Source of the DNA: Aliivibrio_A kagoshimensis
Lineage (GTDB): Bacteria > Pseudomonadota > Gammaproteobacteria > Enterobacterales > Vibrionaceae
DNA: 64,000 nt
Assembly (NCBI RefSeq): GCF_050337105.1
Contig: NZ_JAKJSQ010000005.1
Coordinates: forward strand, 124,001-188,000
Reading direction: 5' to 3'
Shown here: positions 8,723 to 18,067 of the stretch, one piece after another
Position numbering within the stretch: position 1 is the stretch's first letter
Layout: the number at the start of each line of letters is the position of its first letter
Translations under genes and position numbers: made by a program
Notes under the pieces: model-generated
Database searches by the model: none
Told to the model about the DNA's origin: nothing
Seen by the model: the letters and a program-made list of their open reading frames with translations, nothing else

Positions 8723-9325
8723 ATGTCAGGTTTTAAGCAACACACAGGCCTAGTGGTTCCTTTAGATACCGCTAACATTGATACCGATGCCATTATTCCA
8801 AAGCAGTTTTTACAAAAAGTAAACCGCATCGGCTTTGGCAAACATCTTTTTCATGACTGGCGCTTTCTTGATGATGAAGGGCAACAACCAAACCCTGAAT
8901 TTGTCATGAACGAAAAACGCTATCAAGGGGCCAGTATTCTTTTGGCTCGCGAAAACTTTGGTTGCGGATCGTCAAGAGAGCACGCTCCTTGGGCATTAGC
9001 AGACTACGGCATTCAAATCATGATCGCCTCTAGTTTTGCCGATATCTTTTATGGAAACTCCATTAATAACCAGATGATTCCGGTTCGTTTGACGGATCAA
9101 GAAGTTAATGAGTTATTTGATTTTGTACACAGTACCGAAGGTGCAGAGATCAACGTTAACTTAGAGAGCATGTTAGTCACCGCCAACGGAAAAACCTATG
9201 GATTTGAGATTGATGAGTTTCGTCGTCACTGCTTACTTAATGGGTTAGATAACATTGGACTGACCTTGCAGCACGAAGAGAAAATCTCTGAGTTTGAACA
9301 GAGCATTCCAAGCTTTTTGAAATAG
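8723..9325 (+). CDS. leuD: 3-isopropylmalate dehydratase small subunit
   Basis: Small (swivelling) subunit of isopropylmalate isomerase, 200 residues, the usual length. Near the N-terminus are DTANIDTDAIIPKQFL and FLQKVNRIGFG, and the conserved GCGSSREHAPWAL lies near residue 82. An AAGGAG site sits right after the leuC stop. Last gene of the leu operon; a strong hairpin terminator begins 15 bases after the stop. Confidence 0.98.
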   Translation: MSGFKQHTGLVVPLDTANIDTDAIIPKQFLQKVNRIGFGKHLFHDWRFLDDEGQQPNPEFVMNEKRYQGASILLARENFGCGSSREHAPWALADYGIQIMIASSFADIFYGNSINNQMIPVRLTDQEVNELFDFVHSTEGAEINVNLESMLVTANGKTYGFEIDEFRRHCLLNGLDNIGLTLQHEEKISEFEQSIPSFLK

Positions 9326-9340
9326 CTTATCTCTAATTAA

Positions 9341-9373
9341 GGGCTGCACGTATCCGCAGCCCTATTATTTTTT
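9341..9373 (+). terminator. leuABCD terminator
   Basis: Stem GGGCTGC (9341-9347), loop of eight bases, GCAGCCC (9356-9362), then a T-rich tail to 9373. It directly follows leuD on the same strand. Confidence 0.9.
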
Positions 9374-9444
9374 GAAATAGAACGCCCCATCATCAGGTCA
9401 TCTTAGTCATAACGCCCTACTCTTCACCATGTTAAGGTTATGAT

Positions 9445-10221
9445 ATGAAATATCTCCTCTCAATAATAATGCTACTAGTCACTCTCAATAGTGCTGCCGC
9501 TCCTGACGCGGAGTTATGGTCTTTTTGGGATAAAAGTAATGAGCAGAACAGCGCTTCAATCTCTCATCAACCGTGGCAACAACTACTGGATAGTTATCTC
9601 ATTCAACGTGGTACTCAGACACTTTTTCAATATGGTAAAGTCACAGAGATTGATAGAACCAAACTCCAAAATTATCTTGCTGACTTGAGCAAACTGGACC
9701 CTCGTACTTTTAACCGAACGGAACAATATGCCTACTGGGTTAATTTGTATAACGCGCTCACCGTAAACCTTATCTTAGACAATTACCCTCTGAAATCGAT
9801 CACTAAATTGGGAGGGATTTTTAGCTTTGGTCCGTGGGGGGATCAGATTGCGATCATTAACTCGAAAAAGTTAACTCTCAATGATATAGAGCATCGAATA
9901 TTACGCCCTATCTGGCAAGATGCTAGAACCCACTATGCCGTTAACTGTGCCAGTCTGGGCTGCCCCAACTTACAATCTAGCGCATTTACGGCTCAAAATA
10001 GTCAAGCACTCCTAGATAAAGCCGCGTCTGATTTCATCAACAGCACTAAAGGCGCGACATTAGAGTCCGGCAAATTACAGCTCTCTTCAATCTATGATTG
10101 GTTCAGTAGCGATTTTGGCGACAAAGAAGCGCTATTTCGACATCTCGCGCAATATCGAGTTGAACTTAACGGGTACTCAGGGCAGATTAGCTTTGATTAT
10201 GACTGGCGTTTAAACGAATAG
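9445..10221 (+). CDS. DUF547-family exported protein
   Basis: Protein of 258 residues with a clear Sec signal peptide (MKYLLSIIMLLVTLNSAAA, cleavage near 19-20), so probably periplasmic. The body matches DUF547: YAYWVNLYNALTVNLIL (about 98-114), an acidic and hydrophobic middle, and the hallmark VNCASLGCPNL (about 167-177) with two Cys spaced like a redox or metal pair. The biochemical function of the family is not established. The gene stands alone between the leu terminator and a hairpin shared with convergent djlA. It starts at an ATG with an AAGG ribosome binding site. Recognition is of the domain only. Confidence 0.85.
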   Translation: MKYLLSIIMLLVTLNSAAAPDAELWSFWDKSNEQNSASISHQPWQQLLDSYLIQRGTQTLFQYGKVTEIDRTKLQNYLADLSKLDPRTFNRTEQYAYWVNLYNALTVNLILDNYPLKSITKLGGIFSFGPWGDQIAIINSKKLTLNDIEHRILRPIWQDARTHYAVNCASLGCPNLQSSAFTAQNSQALLDKAASDFINSTKGATLESGKLQLSSIYDWFSSDFGDKEALFRHLAQYRVELNGYSGQISFDYDWRLNE

Positions 10222-10234
10222 GTCGAGCGGTGGA

Positions 10235-10261
10235 TGTGAGTAGAGCGACACTCTACTCACA
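10235..10261. terminator. Hairpin between DUF547 gene and djlA
   Basis: Stem TGTGAGTAGAG (10235-10245), five-base loop, CTCTACTCACA (10251-10261). It lies in the 46-base gap between two convergent genes. There is no long T tract on either side, so termination may be weak or protein-assisted. Confidence 0.55.
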
Positions 10262-10267
10262 TTGTGG

Positions 10268-11101
10268 TTATTTAAACCCTTTCACTTTTTTTATCAGATC
10301 ATTGGCAGCTTGAATCTCTTGCGCTTTCTCTTTTGCCATCTCCATCATCTCTGGCGGCAACCCTTTTGCGACCAATTTATCCGGATGATGTTCATTCATC
10401 AATTTACGATAGGCGCGTTTTAATTCCTTGGCGTCAGCATCTTCACTAATGCCTAACAATTTATAGGCATCACTGAGTTGATTGGCTTGAGAAGCTTGTC
10501 CCCAGTCACCTTGAAAGTTTCCTTGGTGCGTGCCGCCACCCTGCTGAAAACGAAATGCAGCCTCTTGCATTTTCAATCTTTTCTCTAACTGAGCGGCAGA
10601 GAAACCCAGAGCGGCAGCAATAGTATGCAGTACTGCTCTCTCTTTTGGATGCACTTCACCATCCGCAAATGCGGCAGATATTTGTAACTCTAAAAAAAAC
10701 TGCAGTAGATCACGACGGCCGCTGGCAGACTGACGCACTTTCTGCAAGGTTTCATCTAATGGGAATTCTGACTCTTTGCCCTCTCTAAACGCGTTTTGAG
10801 CCTCTTTTCGCTGTTCTCCATGAAGACTCATTCGATCCATCATGGTGCTCGCCAGCATGATCTCCTCTTGTGTTACTTGCCCTTTCGCTTTTGCTACATG
10901 GCCCATTACCGAGAAGGCGGCGTGAAAAAATTCGGATTGTCGTTCTGATTGCGACCCAGAATGTTGAAAGTTAAAGCCGCCTCTTGCTCTACTTTTTGCC
11001 TTATCAAATTGATGGCCGATAAAAAGACCAAATGCTGCACCGAGCATACCGCCAAATAACGAACCAAAAAAAACACCTAACAGTTTTCCAAAAATATGCA
11101 T
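10268..11101 (-). CDS. djlA: Membrane-anchored DnaJ-like co-chaperone
   Basis: Inner-membrane J-protein that stimulates DnaK, 277 residues. A Gly-rich N-terminal membrane segment (FFGSLFGGMLGAAFGLFIG, about 11-29) carries the glycine pattern associated with dimerisation. A TerB-like acidic central domain (about 55-170) follows, then a linker and a C-terminal J domain (about 211-277) with HPD at 239-241. The architecture and length match DjlA. It is divergent from lptD, which is djlA's frequent neighbour in gammaproteobacteria. The start begins MHIFGK directly at the membrane segment. Confidence 0.96.
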   Translation of the reverse strand: MHIFGKLLGVFFGSLFGGMLGAAFGLFIGHQFDKAKSRARGGFNFQHSGSQSERQSEFFHAAFSVMGHVAKAKGQVTQEEIMLASTMMDRMSLHGEQRKEAQNAFREGKESEFPLDETLQKVRQSASGRRDLLQFFLELQISAAFADGEVHPKERAVLHTIAAALGFSAAQLEKRLKMQEAAFRFQQGGGTHQGNFQGDWGQASQANQLSDAYKLLGISEDADAKELKRAYRKLMNEHHPDKLVAKGLPPEMMEMAKEKAQEIQAANDLIKKVKGFK

Positions 11102-11265
11102 ATTTTGCTCTCAAGCTATGAATTTTTTACCTTACTTCCTGTCTCAAAAAAGGTGTCGGCATGTGCAATTTCCTTTAAGATAGAGGATAATATGTTCAGG
11201 ATACGTCCATATTTGTACTGAGTCTATCAGCACATCAAATATAACAAACAGGAAAGTTCAATTCG

Positions 11266-13611
11266 ATGTCTTTTACTTCACGTTCTCTACTTGCAACCAT
11301 GATTGGTATTTCTCTCACCTCCACAGCTGCGTTAGCCAACAACAGCGCCACCGAGAAAAATGCAAACCAAGACGATAAAAGCGCTTGTCAGCAACCAGAG
11401 AACTACTGTGCTACGCGTAAAGCAGAAAAAAAATCAGCCAGTCAAACAGACAGTAAACAACTTCCTGTCACCATCGAAGCGGACAGTGTTGAGTCAAGCA
11501 ATAATAACCGAGCCACTTACCAAGGCAATGTCATCATCACTCAAGGGCCAAAAACCGTTGAGGCCGATAAAATCACCCTTCATCAACCTGAAAACATTGT
11601 TACCGCTGAAGGTAATGTGGTGTTTACGGATGCCGATATGATCACCACATCAGATAAAGTGATCACTAATTTAGACACCGAAGATAGCACCATGACCAAT
11701 GCTCAATTTGAGTTACGTTGTGAAAACTCTCGTGGTGAAGCGGCTCACATATTTAAGAGCGGCAAGGCTATCTACAAGATGGAAGATGGATCTTTTACCA
11801 CTTGCCCAATAGATGATAACAGCTGGCAGTTTAGTGCGACATCGATTGAATACGATGAGAGCGAAGAGTGGGCCCACTTTTATAATGCGAGATTTGAAGT
11901 ACTCGACGTCCCCATTTTTTATACTCCCTATCTGACCGTTCCAGTGGGGGACACTCGAAAGACAGGTCTTTTAATTCCGAGTATAAAGTTAGACAGCAAA
12001 AATGGCTTAGAACTCTCCGTTCCTATCTACTGGAATCTTGCTGAAAACTATGATGCCACGACCACCATTAATTATATGGAAAAGCGTGGTACCCAATTTC
12101 TTGGGGAGTTCCGATACATGATTGATGCCGGACAAGGCAGTTTTGATCTGGAATATCTATCGGAAGATAAGGCCTTTCTTGAACAAGGGACTCGCTGGGC
12201 TAGTAACTGGTCGCACAGTGGCATTTACCAAGAGAGTTGGAAGTTCTCCGTTGATTACACTCAAGTCAGTGATATCGACTACTTTCGAGACCTTAACTCC
12301 AGCATAGGTAGCCGTGAAGATGGTCAGCTGCTGCAATCAGCAGAAGCCTCCTATCGTGTTCAAAACTGGGACACCACCGTTCGAATTCGTGACTTTCAGG
12401 TGTTAGATGATGCTACTAAACCCTACCGATTGATGCCACAAGTTGAATTTAACTACTACGCACCACAGTTTTTCAATGAACTTGATTTCAACCTGCTTAG
12501 TCATGTGAGCCGATTGGAAACCGACGATACCACTAAACCTTCTGCGACGCGTCTGCATATTGAACCAGCACTACGCCTCCCTTTTGCTGCCCCTGGGTGG
12601 TCGGTGACCTCAGAAGCGAAAATGATGTATACCTACTACCAACAAGAGTTTGATGACACCATTACCGAACTGAAAGAGTTAGAGGAAGAAGCGAATCGTT
12701 TTGTGCCTGAGTTTAAAACCAGTGGCACGCTCTATTTTGAAAGACCCACCTTTATTATCGATGATTACCTTCAAACGTTAGAGCCACAAATACAGTACCT
12801 TTATGTCCAAGATGTGGAGCAGGATGATATCTACAGTGGTTACGACTCCACTCTATTACAAACTGATTATTATGGGCTGTTTCGCAGCCGTAAATACAGT
12901 GGTGTCGATTATATTGCTCCAGCCAATCAGATCAGTGTTGGTGCCACCACTCGATTCTTAGATGACCAATACAGAGAGCGAATGAACATTGCCTTTGGCC
13001 AAATATACTACTTTGAAAAGTCATCAACCGATAACTCCACCGATTCAGACAAAAGTGCTTGGGCCATTGAAACTGACTTCAACTATGACGACTACCTGTT
13101 CTACCACGGTGGCTTGCAATATGACTCTAACCTAGAAGAGCTACAGCTGCTTAACAACACCATCGAATACCGTCATAATAAAGGCTATGTTCAACTTAAC
13201 TACCGCTATGTAACTAAAGATTACATCAGCAAAACCGTTGCCTTTATTGATAGAGACAGCAATCAATATACTGAAGAGGGAATATCTCAAGCGGGTTTCT
13301 TGACCGCATTTGATGTCAACAAAAGCTGGTCGGTTAAAGGACAGTACTTTTATGACACCAATGAGGACATTACCATTGAGTCGTTGGCAGGTGTCACTTA
13401 TCTCAGTGATTGTTGGTCATTTGGTCTTACTTACAGCTATCAACTCAGAGACTGGCCTAATGGGGTCGGAACCCCAACTCCGGGTCCAGAGTATGAGTCC
13501 AACATTGGTTTTACTGTTGGTATCCGTGGTTTAGGCAACAATACCGCTGTCGGCTCTAGTGACGGTGGCAATGCCCTTGGTTATGGCCGCCCCTTTTATT
13601 TAAATAACTAA
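11266..13611 (+). CDS. lptD: LPS-assembly outer membrane protein LptD
   Basis: Outer-membrane beta-barrel that, with LptE, inserts lipopolysaccharide into the outer leaflet. It has 781 residues, close to the usual 784 of E. coli. The signal peptide is about 1-24 (ending STAALA). The N-terminal OstA/LptA-like jellyroll spans about 60-200 and the C-terminal barrel about 220-781. Cysteines are at 41, 48, 152, 180 and 716. C180 (TCPIDDNSW) fits E. coli C173, but the C-terminal site is SDCW with one Cys where E. coli has an adjacent pair (C724-C725). The disulfide pattern must therefore differ. First gene of the lptD-surA-pdxA-rsmA-apaG-apaH cluster; its assembly depends on the chaperone encoded next, SurA. 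Confidence 0.97.
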   Translation: MSFTSRSLLATMIGISLTSTAALANNSATEKNANQDDKSACQQPENYCATRKAEKKSASQTDSKQLPVTIEADSVESSNNNRATYQGNVIITQGPKTVEADKITLHQPENIVTAEGNVVFTDADMITTSDKVITNLDTEDSTMTNAQFELRCENSRGEAAHIFKSGKAIYKMEDGSFTTCPIDDNSWQFSATSIEYDESEEWAHFYNARFEVLDVPIFYTPYLTVPVGDTRKTGLLIPSIKLDSKNGLELSVPIYWNLAENYDATTTINYMEKRGTQFLGEFRYMIDAGQGSFDLEYLSEDKAFLEQGTRWASNWSHSGIYQESWKFSVDYTQVSDIDYFRDLNSSIGSREDGQLLQSAEASYRVQNWDTTVRIRDFQVLDDATKPYRLMPQVEFNYYAPQFFNELDFNLLSHVSRLETDDTTKPSATRLHIEPALRLPFAAPGWSVTSEAKMMYTYYQQEFDDTITELKELEEEANRFVPEFKTSGTLYFERPTFIIDDYLQTLEPQIQYLYVQDVEQDDIYSGYDSTLLQTDYYGLFRSRKYSGVDYIAPANQISVGATTRFLDDQYRERMNIAFGQIYYFEKSSTDNSTDSDKSAWAIETDFNYDDYLFYHGGLQYDSNLEELQLLNNTIEYRHNKGYVQLNYRYVTKDYISKTVAFIDRDSNQYTEEGISQAGFLTAFDVNKSWSVKGQYFYDTNEDITIESLAGVTYLSDCWSFGLTYSYQLRDWPNGVGTPTPGPEYESNIGFTVGIRGLGNNTAVGSSDGGNALGYGRPFYLNN

Positions 13612-13721
13612 CGTAAGCTCTTTTAACAGAAAAATTGCCATAATAATGAGTTCGACGTTTAGCTGTGCTACAGTGCGCAGCCATTTACCTCTCATTTATG
13701 TGCGATGCCTTGGATGAAAAT

Positions 13722-15038
13722 ATGAAAAATTGGAAGTCTCCTCTATTTAGCGCACTACTGATGATAGTGAGCAGTTCGGTATCATCAGAGCCAGTAGAAT
13801 TAGACAGTGTTGTTGCTGTGGTTAATGATGGTGTGGTACTAAAAAGCGATATTGATACGGCCATCAAAACCGTCAAGATCAATGCAGAACAAAAAGGTCA
13901 ACCTTTACCAGAGATGTCCATATTGCGTGAGCAGGTGATGGAAAAACTGATCGTTGATACCATCCAAAACCAGCAGGCGACCCAAATGGGCATCAAAATT
14001 GATGATACTCGTTTAGCCACCGCTATCGATGAGATCGCCAAAAATAACAAGATCACCTTGGATCAACTAAGAGACAAAACTGAACAGCAAGGTCTCTCTT
14101 ATGCTGATTTTCGTGAACAGATTCGTGGTGAAATTGCGGCAAGTGAAGCGAGAAATGCTCAAGTTCGCCGAAGAATCAGCATCTTACCGCAAGAAGTTGA
14201 GAGCTTAGCGTCAATTTTAGCTGAAGAGACACAAGCAACAGTACAGTACCAAATCGCTCACATTCAACTCCGTCCGCAGGATAGTGCCACCGCTGAAGAG
14301 AAAAAAGAGCTAGAGCAACAGGCCAATGAATTGGTGGAACGCCTTAAACAGGGTGCCGATTTCTCAACCATGGCTTATACCTACTCAAAAGGCCCTAAAG
14401 CCCTAAATGGTGGGGACTGGGGATGGATGAGAAAAGAGGAGATGCCAACCATTTTTGCCGATCAGATTGCCGGTCAAGGTAAGTCGAGTATAATTGGCCC
14501 CTTTATCAGTGGTGTAGGCTTTCACATCTTAAAAATTGAAGACGTTAAAGGGCTTGAAACCGTCGCGGTTACCGAAATCAATGCAAGACACATTCTGATC
14601 AAACCCACGGTGATTATGAGTGATGAAGGTGCTCAGAAACAGCTTTCTGAGTTTGTTGCCGATATTCAGTCTGGACAATACACCTTTGCAGAGCTAGCAA
14701 AACAGTACAGTCAAGATCCGGGATCCGCAGTGCAAAATGGAAGTTTAGGTTGGCAGACCTCCGATCTCTATGTCCCAGAGTTTAAACATCAAATTGAAAC
14801 GCTAGCAATAGGTCAAATTAGTAAGCCATTTAAAACTGTTCATGGCTGGCATATTGTGGAAGTGGAAGGCAAACGAGAAGTCGACAGAACTGATGCTAGT
14901 CTTAAAAACAGAGCATACCGAATTTTAATGAATCGTAAATTTAATGAAGAAGCAGGCGCATGGCTGCAAGAGATCCGCGCCGCCGCTTACGTTGAAATTT
15001 TACCAGATAACGATAGCAGTACTAATGAAATCAATTAA
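13722..15038 (+). CDS. surA: Periplasmic chaperone / peptidyl-prolyl isomerase SurA
   Basis: Escorts outer-membrane proteins, LptD included, across the periplasm. It has 438 residues from the ATG at 13722, chosen because it gives a signal peptide (MKNWKSPLFSALLMIVSSSV, cleavage near SSE); an open extension upstream would mask it. The SurA_N chaperone domain (about 25-170, opening VVAVVNDGVVLKSDID) is followed by two parvulin domains (about 175-275 and 285-385), the second with ARHILIK and the GSLGW motif. Its end overlaps pdxA by 14 bases. Confidence 0.97.
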   Translation: MKNWKSPLFSALLMIVSSSVSSEPVELDSVVAVVNDGVVLKSDIDTAIKTVKINAEQKGQPLPEMSILREQVMEKLIVDTIQNQQATQMGIKIDDTRLATAIDEIAKNNKITLDQLRDKTEQQGLSYADFREQIRGEIAASEARNAQVRRRISILPQEVESLASILAEETQATVQYQIAHIQLRPQDSATAEEKKELEQQANELVERLKQGADFSTMAYTYSKGPKALNGGDWGWMRKEEMPTIFADQIAGQGKSSIIGPFISGVGFHILKIEDVKGLETVAVTEINARHILIKPTVIMSDEGAQKQLSEFVADIQSGQYTFAELAKQYSQDPGSAVQNGSLGWQTSDLYVPEFKHQIETLAIGQISKPFKTVHGWHIVEVEGKREVDRTDASLKNRAYRILMNRKFNEEAGAWLQEIRAAAYVEILPDNDSSTNEIN

Positions 15039-16017
15039 ACGAATCGCCATCACTCCAGGTGAACCGGCAGGTGTAGGCCCTGACTTAATCCTCTCTTTAG
15101 CTCAACAAGAGTGGCCGCATCAACTCGTCATCTTTGCTAATGCAGAAATGCTGCAACAACGTGCAACTCTGCTTGAGCTGCCGTTAGAGATTATTGAATA
15201 TCAACCAAAAGGTGTTGCTCTACCACACAGAGCAGGAACACTTGTTGTTCATGATATTCCACTAAAAGCAGAAGTGATTCCAGGAGTCCTCAATGAGCTC
15301 AACGGCCATTACGTTCTAGAAACATTAGATTCTGCTGCTCAAGGTAATATGGATGGTGATTTTGATGCGGTGGTAACCGGTCCGGTCCATAAAGGCGTCA
15401 TTAACCGAGCAGGAGTCGCTTTTAGTGGCCACACAGAGTTCTTTGCTGAGAAGTCAAACGCTCAACAAGTGGTCATGATGCTTGCTACCGAAGGGCTACG
15501 AGTCGCACTAGTGACCACTCACATCCCACTGGCTTATGTATCAAAAGCCATTACTCAAGATCGATTATCTCAAGTAATACGTATCTTAAATGATGATCTC
15601 AAGAGTAAATTCGGTATCAAAAAACCATCTATTTATGTATGTGGTCTAAACCCACACGCGGGTGAAGATGGCTGCCTTGGTCGCGAAGAGATTGAAACGA
15701 TTGAACCCGCGTTAGAAAAATTAAGAGCAGAAGAGGGGATCAACCTTATTGGCCCTCTGCCTGCAGACACCGTATTTCAAGATAAATATTTAGACGATGC
15801 TGATGCAGTGTTAGCTATGTACCATGATCAAGGATTACCAGTACTTAAATTTAAAGGATTTGGTAATTCCGTGAATATTACATTAGGCTTACCCTTTATA
15901 AGAACATCCGTCGATCACGGCACCGCACTGGATTTAGCGGGCACAGGTAAAGCAGATACAGGTAGCTTTAAGACAGCGCTATCTCACGCAATTGAATTGG
16001 TAGAAAATAGACTATGA
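15025..16017 (+). CDS. pdxA: 4-hydroxythreonine-4-phosphate dehydrogenase
   Basis: NAD-dependent step of the DXP-dependent pyridoxal phosphate pathway; its product is used by PdxJ. It has 330 residues from the ATG at 15025, which gives the canonical IAITPGEPAGVGPDL opening; an in-frame extension into surA is not family-like. Visible motifs are the metal-site histidine in SGHTEFFA, GLNPHAGEDG, and the AMYHDQGLPVLKF segment. It overlaps surA by 14 bases and rsmA by four (ATGA), so translation is coupled, as in E. coli. Confidence 0.97.
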   Translation: MKSIKRIAITPGEPAGVGPDLILSLAQQEWPHQLVIFANAEMLQQRATLLELPLEIIEYQPKGVALPHRAGTLVVHDIPLKAEVIPGVLNELNGHYVLETLDSAAQGNMDGDFDAVVTGPVHKGVINRAGVAFSGHTEFFAEKSNAQQVVMMLATEGLRVALVTTHIPLAYVSKAITQDRLSQVIRILNDDLKSKFGIKKPSIYVCGLNPHAGEDGCLGREEIETIEPALEKLRAEEGINLIGPLPADTVFQDKYLDDADAVLAMYHDQGLPVLKFKGFGNSVNITLGLPFIRTSVDHGTALDLAGTGKADTGSFKTALSHAIELVENRL

Positions 16018-16823
16018 GCAACGATGTCCATCTAGGTCATAAAGCAAGAAAACGTTTCGGTCAAAACTTCTTAAATGACTCCTATGTCATTGATGGGATT
16101 GTCTCGGCAATTAACCCACTTCCAGGACAAAACCTGGTAGAGATTGGTCCAGGTTTAGGAGCAATCACAGAGCCTGTTGGTAAAATGGTCGATAAATTTT
16201 CGGTTATTGAGCTTGATAGAGACTTAGCTGAGCGTCTGCGTAACCACCCTGAATTAGGGCCAAAGCTGACTATCCACGAAGGCGATGCCATGCGCTTTGA
16301 CTTTACTCAGCTGATAAAACCTAATAACAAATTACGTATTTTTGGTAATTTACCCTACAATATTTCTACGCCATTAATGTTCCACCTCTTTGAATTTCAT
16401 GCTGATGTTCATGATATGCACTTCATGCTGCAAAAAGAGGTCGTAAATCGCTTATCTGCAAGACCAGGGTCAAAAGCGTATGGACGTTTGACGGTTATGG
16501 CACAATACTATTGTAAAGTGATGCCAGTATTAGAAGTACCACCTTCAGCATTTGTACCACCACCGAAAGTCGATTCTGCCGTGGTTCGTTTAACCCCATA
16601 CGAAGTACTGCCTCATCCAGCAGACAGTTTGAAATGGTTAGAGAGAGTCTGTCGTGAAGGATTTAACCAACGACGCAAAACCGTTCGTAACTGCTACAAG
16701 GGTTTAATGGATAAAGAGCAACTTGAAGCGTTAGGAATTAACCCAAGTCATCGACCTGAAAATTTGACCCTTGAACAGTTTGTCGCAATGGCAAACTGGT
16801 TAAATGCCAATCACTCAGAGTAG
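16014..16823 (+). CDS. rsmA: 16S rRNA dimethyladenosine transferase
   Basis: Dimethylates A1518 and A1519 of 16S rRNA using S-adenosylmethionine, a late step of 30S maturation (also called KsgA). It has 269 residues. The Rossmann methyltransferase domain has RKRFGQNFLND at the N-terminus, the SAM motif VEIGPGLGAITE (about 43-54) and the catalytic NLPYNIS (about 113-119). The C-terminal helical domain carries FNQRRKTVRN. The ATGA overlap with pdxA supports the start. apaG follows after 24 bases. Confidence 0.98.
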   Translation: MSNDVHLGHKARKRFGQNFLNDSYVIDGIVSAINPLPGQNLVEIGPGLGAITEPVGKMVDKFSVIELDRDLAERLRNHPELGPKLTIHEGDAMRFDFTQLIKPNNKLRIFGNLPYNISTPLMFHLFEFHADVHDMHFMLQKEVVNRLSARPGSKAYGRLTVMAQYYCKVMPVLEVPPSAFVPPPKVDSAVVRLTPYEVLPHPADSLKWLERVCREGFNQRRKTVRNCYKGLMDKEQLEALGINPSHRPENLTLEQFVAMANWLNANHSE

Positions 16824-16847
16824 ATAGTCGATTAGTGAGGAGAGAAG

Positions 16848-17228
16848 ATGAGTTTAGATAAACCCTTAGTTACCTGCCATGTTCTGCCTCACTATATGGC
16901 AGAGCAATCAGAGCCTGATAATGGTCGTTATGTTTTTTCATACACAGTCACCATTAAAAACTTAGGTCAGCAACAGGTTCAGTTATTGCGTCGATTTTGG
17001 CTGATCACTGACTCCAATCAAAAAGAGTTAGTGATTAACGGTGAAGGCGTTATTGGTGAACAGCCTGTCATCGCTTCCAAAAACGAGCACCGCTATACCA
17101 GTGCAACTGCCATTGAGACCCCACTCGGAACGATGCAAGGGCACTACACCATGATTGATCACCTTGGGGAAGAGTTCAACGTAGAGATTGAGCCGTTTTT
17201 ACTCGCCATTCCGAACATAATAAATTAA
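16848..17228 (+). CDS. apaG: ApaG domain protein
   Basis: Fibronectin-III-like, all-beta protein of 126 residues, the standard ApaG length. Conserved features are YVFSYTVTIKNLG (about 28-40), RFWLITDSNQ and a C-terminal GTMQGHYTM. The family has been linked to cobalt/magnesium resistance and to binding of nucleotides or pyrophosphate, but its reaction is not settled. A GAGGAGAGAAG site precedes the ATG. It lies between rsmA and apaH, six bases before the latter. Confidence 0.96.
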   Translation: MSLDKPLVTCHVLPHYMAEQSEPDNGRYVFSYTVTIKNLGQQQVQLLRRFWLITDSNQKELVINGEGVIGEQPVIASKNEHRYTSATAIETPLGTMQGHYTMIDHLGEEFNVEIEPFLLAIPNIIN

Positions 17229-17234
17229 CTGATT

Positions 17235-18050
17235 GTGGCGACTTATCTTGTTGGTGACCTTCAAGGCTGTCTGGATGAGTTGATTCAGCTGCTTGATATG
17301 GTCCAATTTGATCGAGAGAGTGACCAACTCTGGATAACCGGAGATCTTGTTGCTCGTGGCCCAAAATCACTAGAAACACTTCGCTTTGTGAAAAACCTTG
17401 GTTCTTCTGCTGTCACCATTTTAGGCAACCATGACCTTCACCTGTTGGCGGTTTCACAAGGAATCTGCCCGATAAAAGATCAAGACAAAACCCGAGCTAT
17501 TTTTGAAGCGGAAGACAGTGAAGCCTTACTGTTGTGGCTACGCCAGCAACCGCTACTCGCTCAGCACCCTAGTCACAATTTCATTATGTGTCATGCAGGG
17601 ATCTCGCCGCAATGGGATCTAGCCACAGCAACCGAGTGTGCTCGTGAAGTGGAAAGTGTATTAAAAAGCAAGCAGTGGATATGGTTACTTGCTAATATGT
17701 ACTGCAACACTCCGGATCAATGGCAGCCCGATCTGAATGGTATTGAACGTTATCGGTACATCATTAATGCCTTTACTCGTATGCGATTCTGTCACTTAGA
17801 TGGCCGCTTAGACATGGCGTGTAAACTCCCTTTAGAGCAAGTGGATGAAAACAGTTTGATCCCATGGTTCTCATTTCGAGCGCGTACGCCGATTATCCCT
17901 ACCATCATCTTTGGTCACTGGGCTGCATTGATGGGCTACCAAGATAAAAACGTCATTGGACTGGATACAGGGTGTGTTTGGGGCAACAAAATGACGATGT
18001 TAAGGTGGGAAGATAAGACGTGGTTTGAGTCGCTACCTAAACCGCAGTAG
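17235..18050 (+). CDS. apaH: Symmetrical bis(5'-nucleosyl)-tetraphosphatase
   Basis: Hydrolyses diadenosine tetraphosphate to two ADP; also implicated in removing Np4A caps from RNA. It has 271 residues beginning at a GTG, with the PPP-family metallophosphatase motifs GDLQGC (about 7-12), GDLVARGP (about 35-42) and GNHDLHLL (about 62-69), and further His ligands at CHAGISPQW and FGHWAALMG. The start is fixed by the immediate YLVGDLQG motif and by the apaG spacing. Last gene of the cluster, convergent with folA 17 bases on, with no obvious terminator between. Confidence 0.97.
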   Translation: MATYLVGDLQGCLDELIQLLDMVQFDRESDQLWITGDLVARGPKSLETLRFVKNLGSSAVTILGNHDLHLLAVSQGICPIKDQDKTRAIFEAEDSEALLLWLRQQPLLAQHPSHNFIMCHAGISPQWDLATATECAREVESVLKSKQWIWLLANMYCNTPDQWQPDLNGIERYRYIINAFTRMRFCHLDGRLDMACKLPLEQVDENSLIPWFSFRARTPIIPTIIFGHWAALMGYQDKNVIGLDTGCVWGNKMTMLRWEDKTWFESLPKPQ

Positions 18051-18067
18051 CAACTCCATTCTGATGC

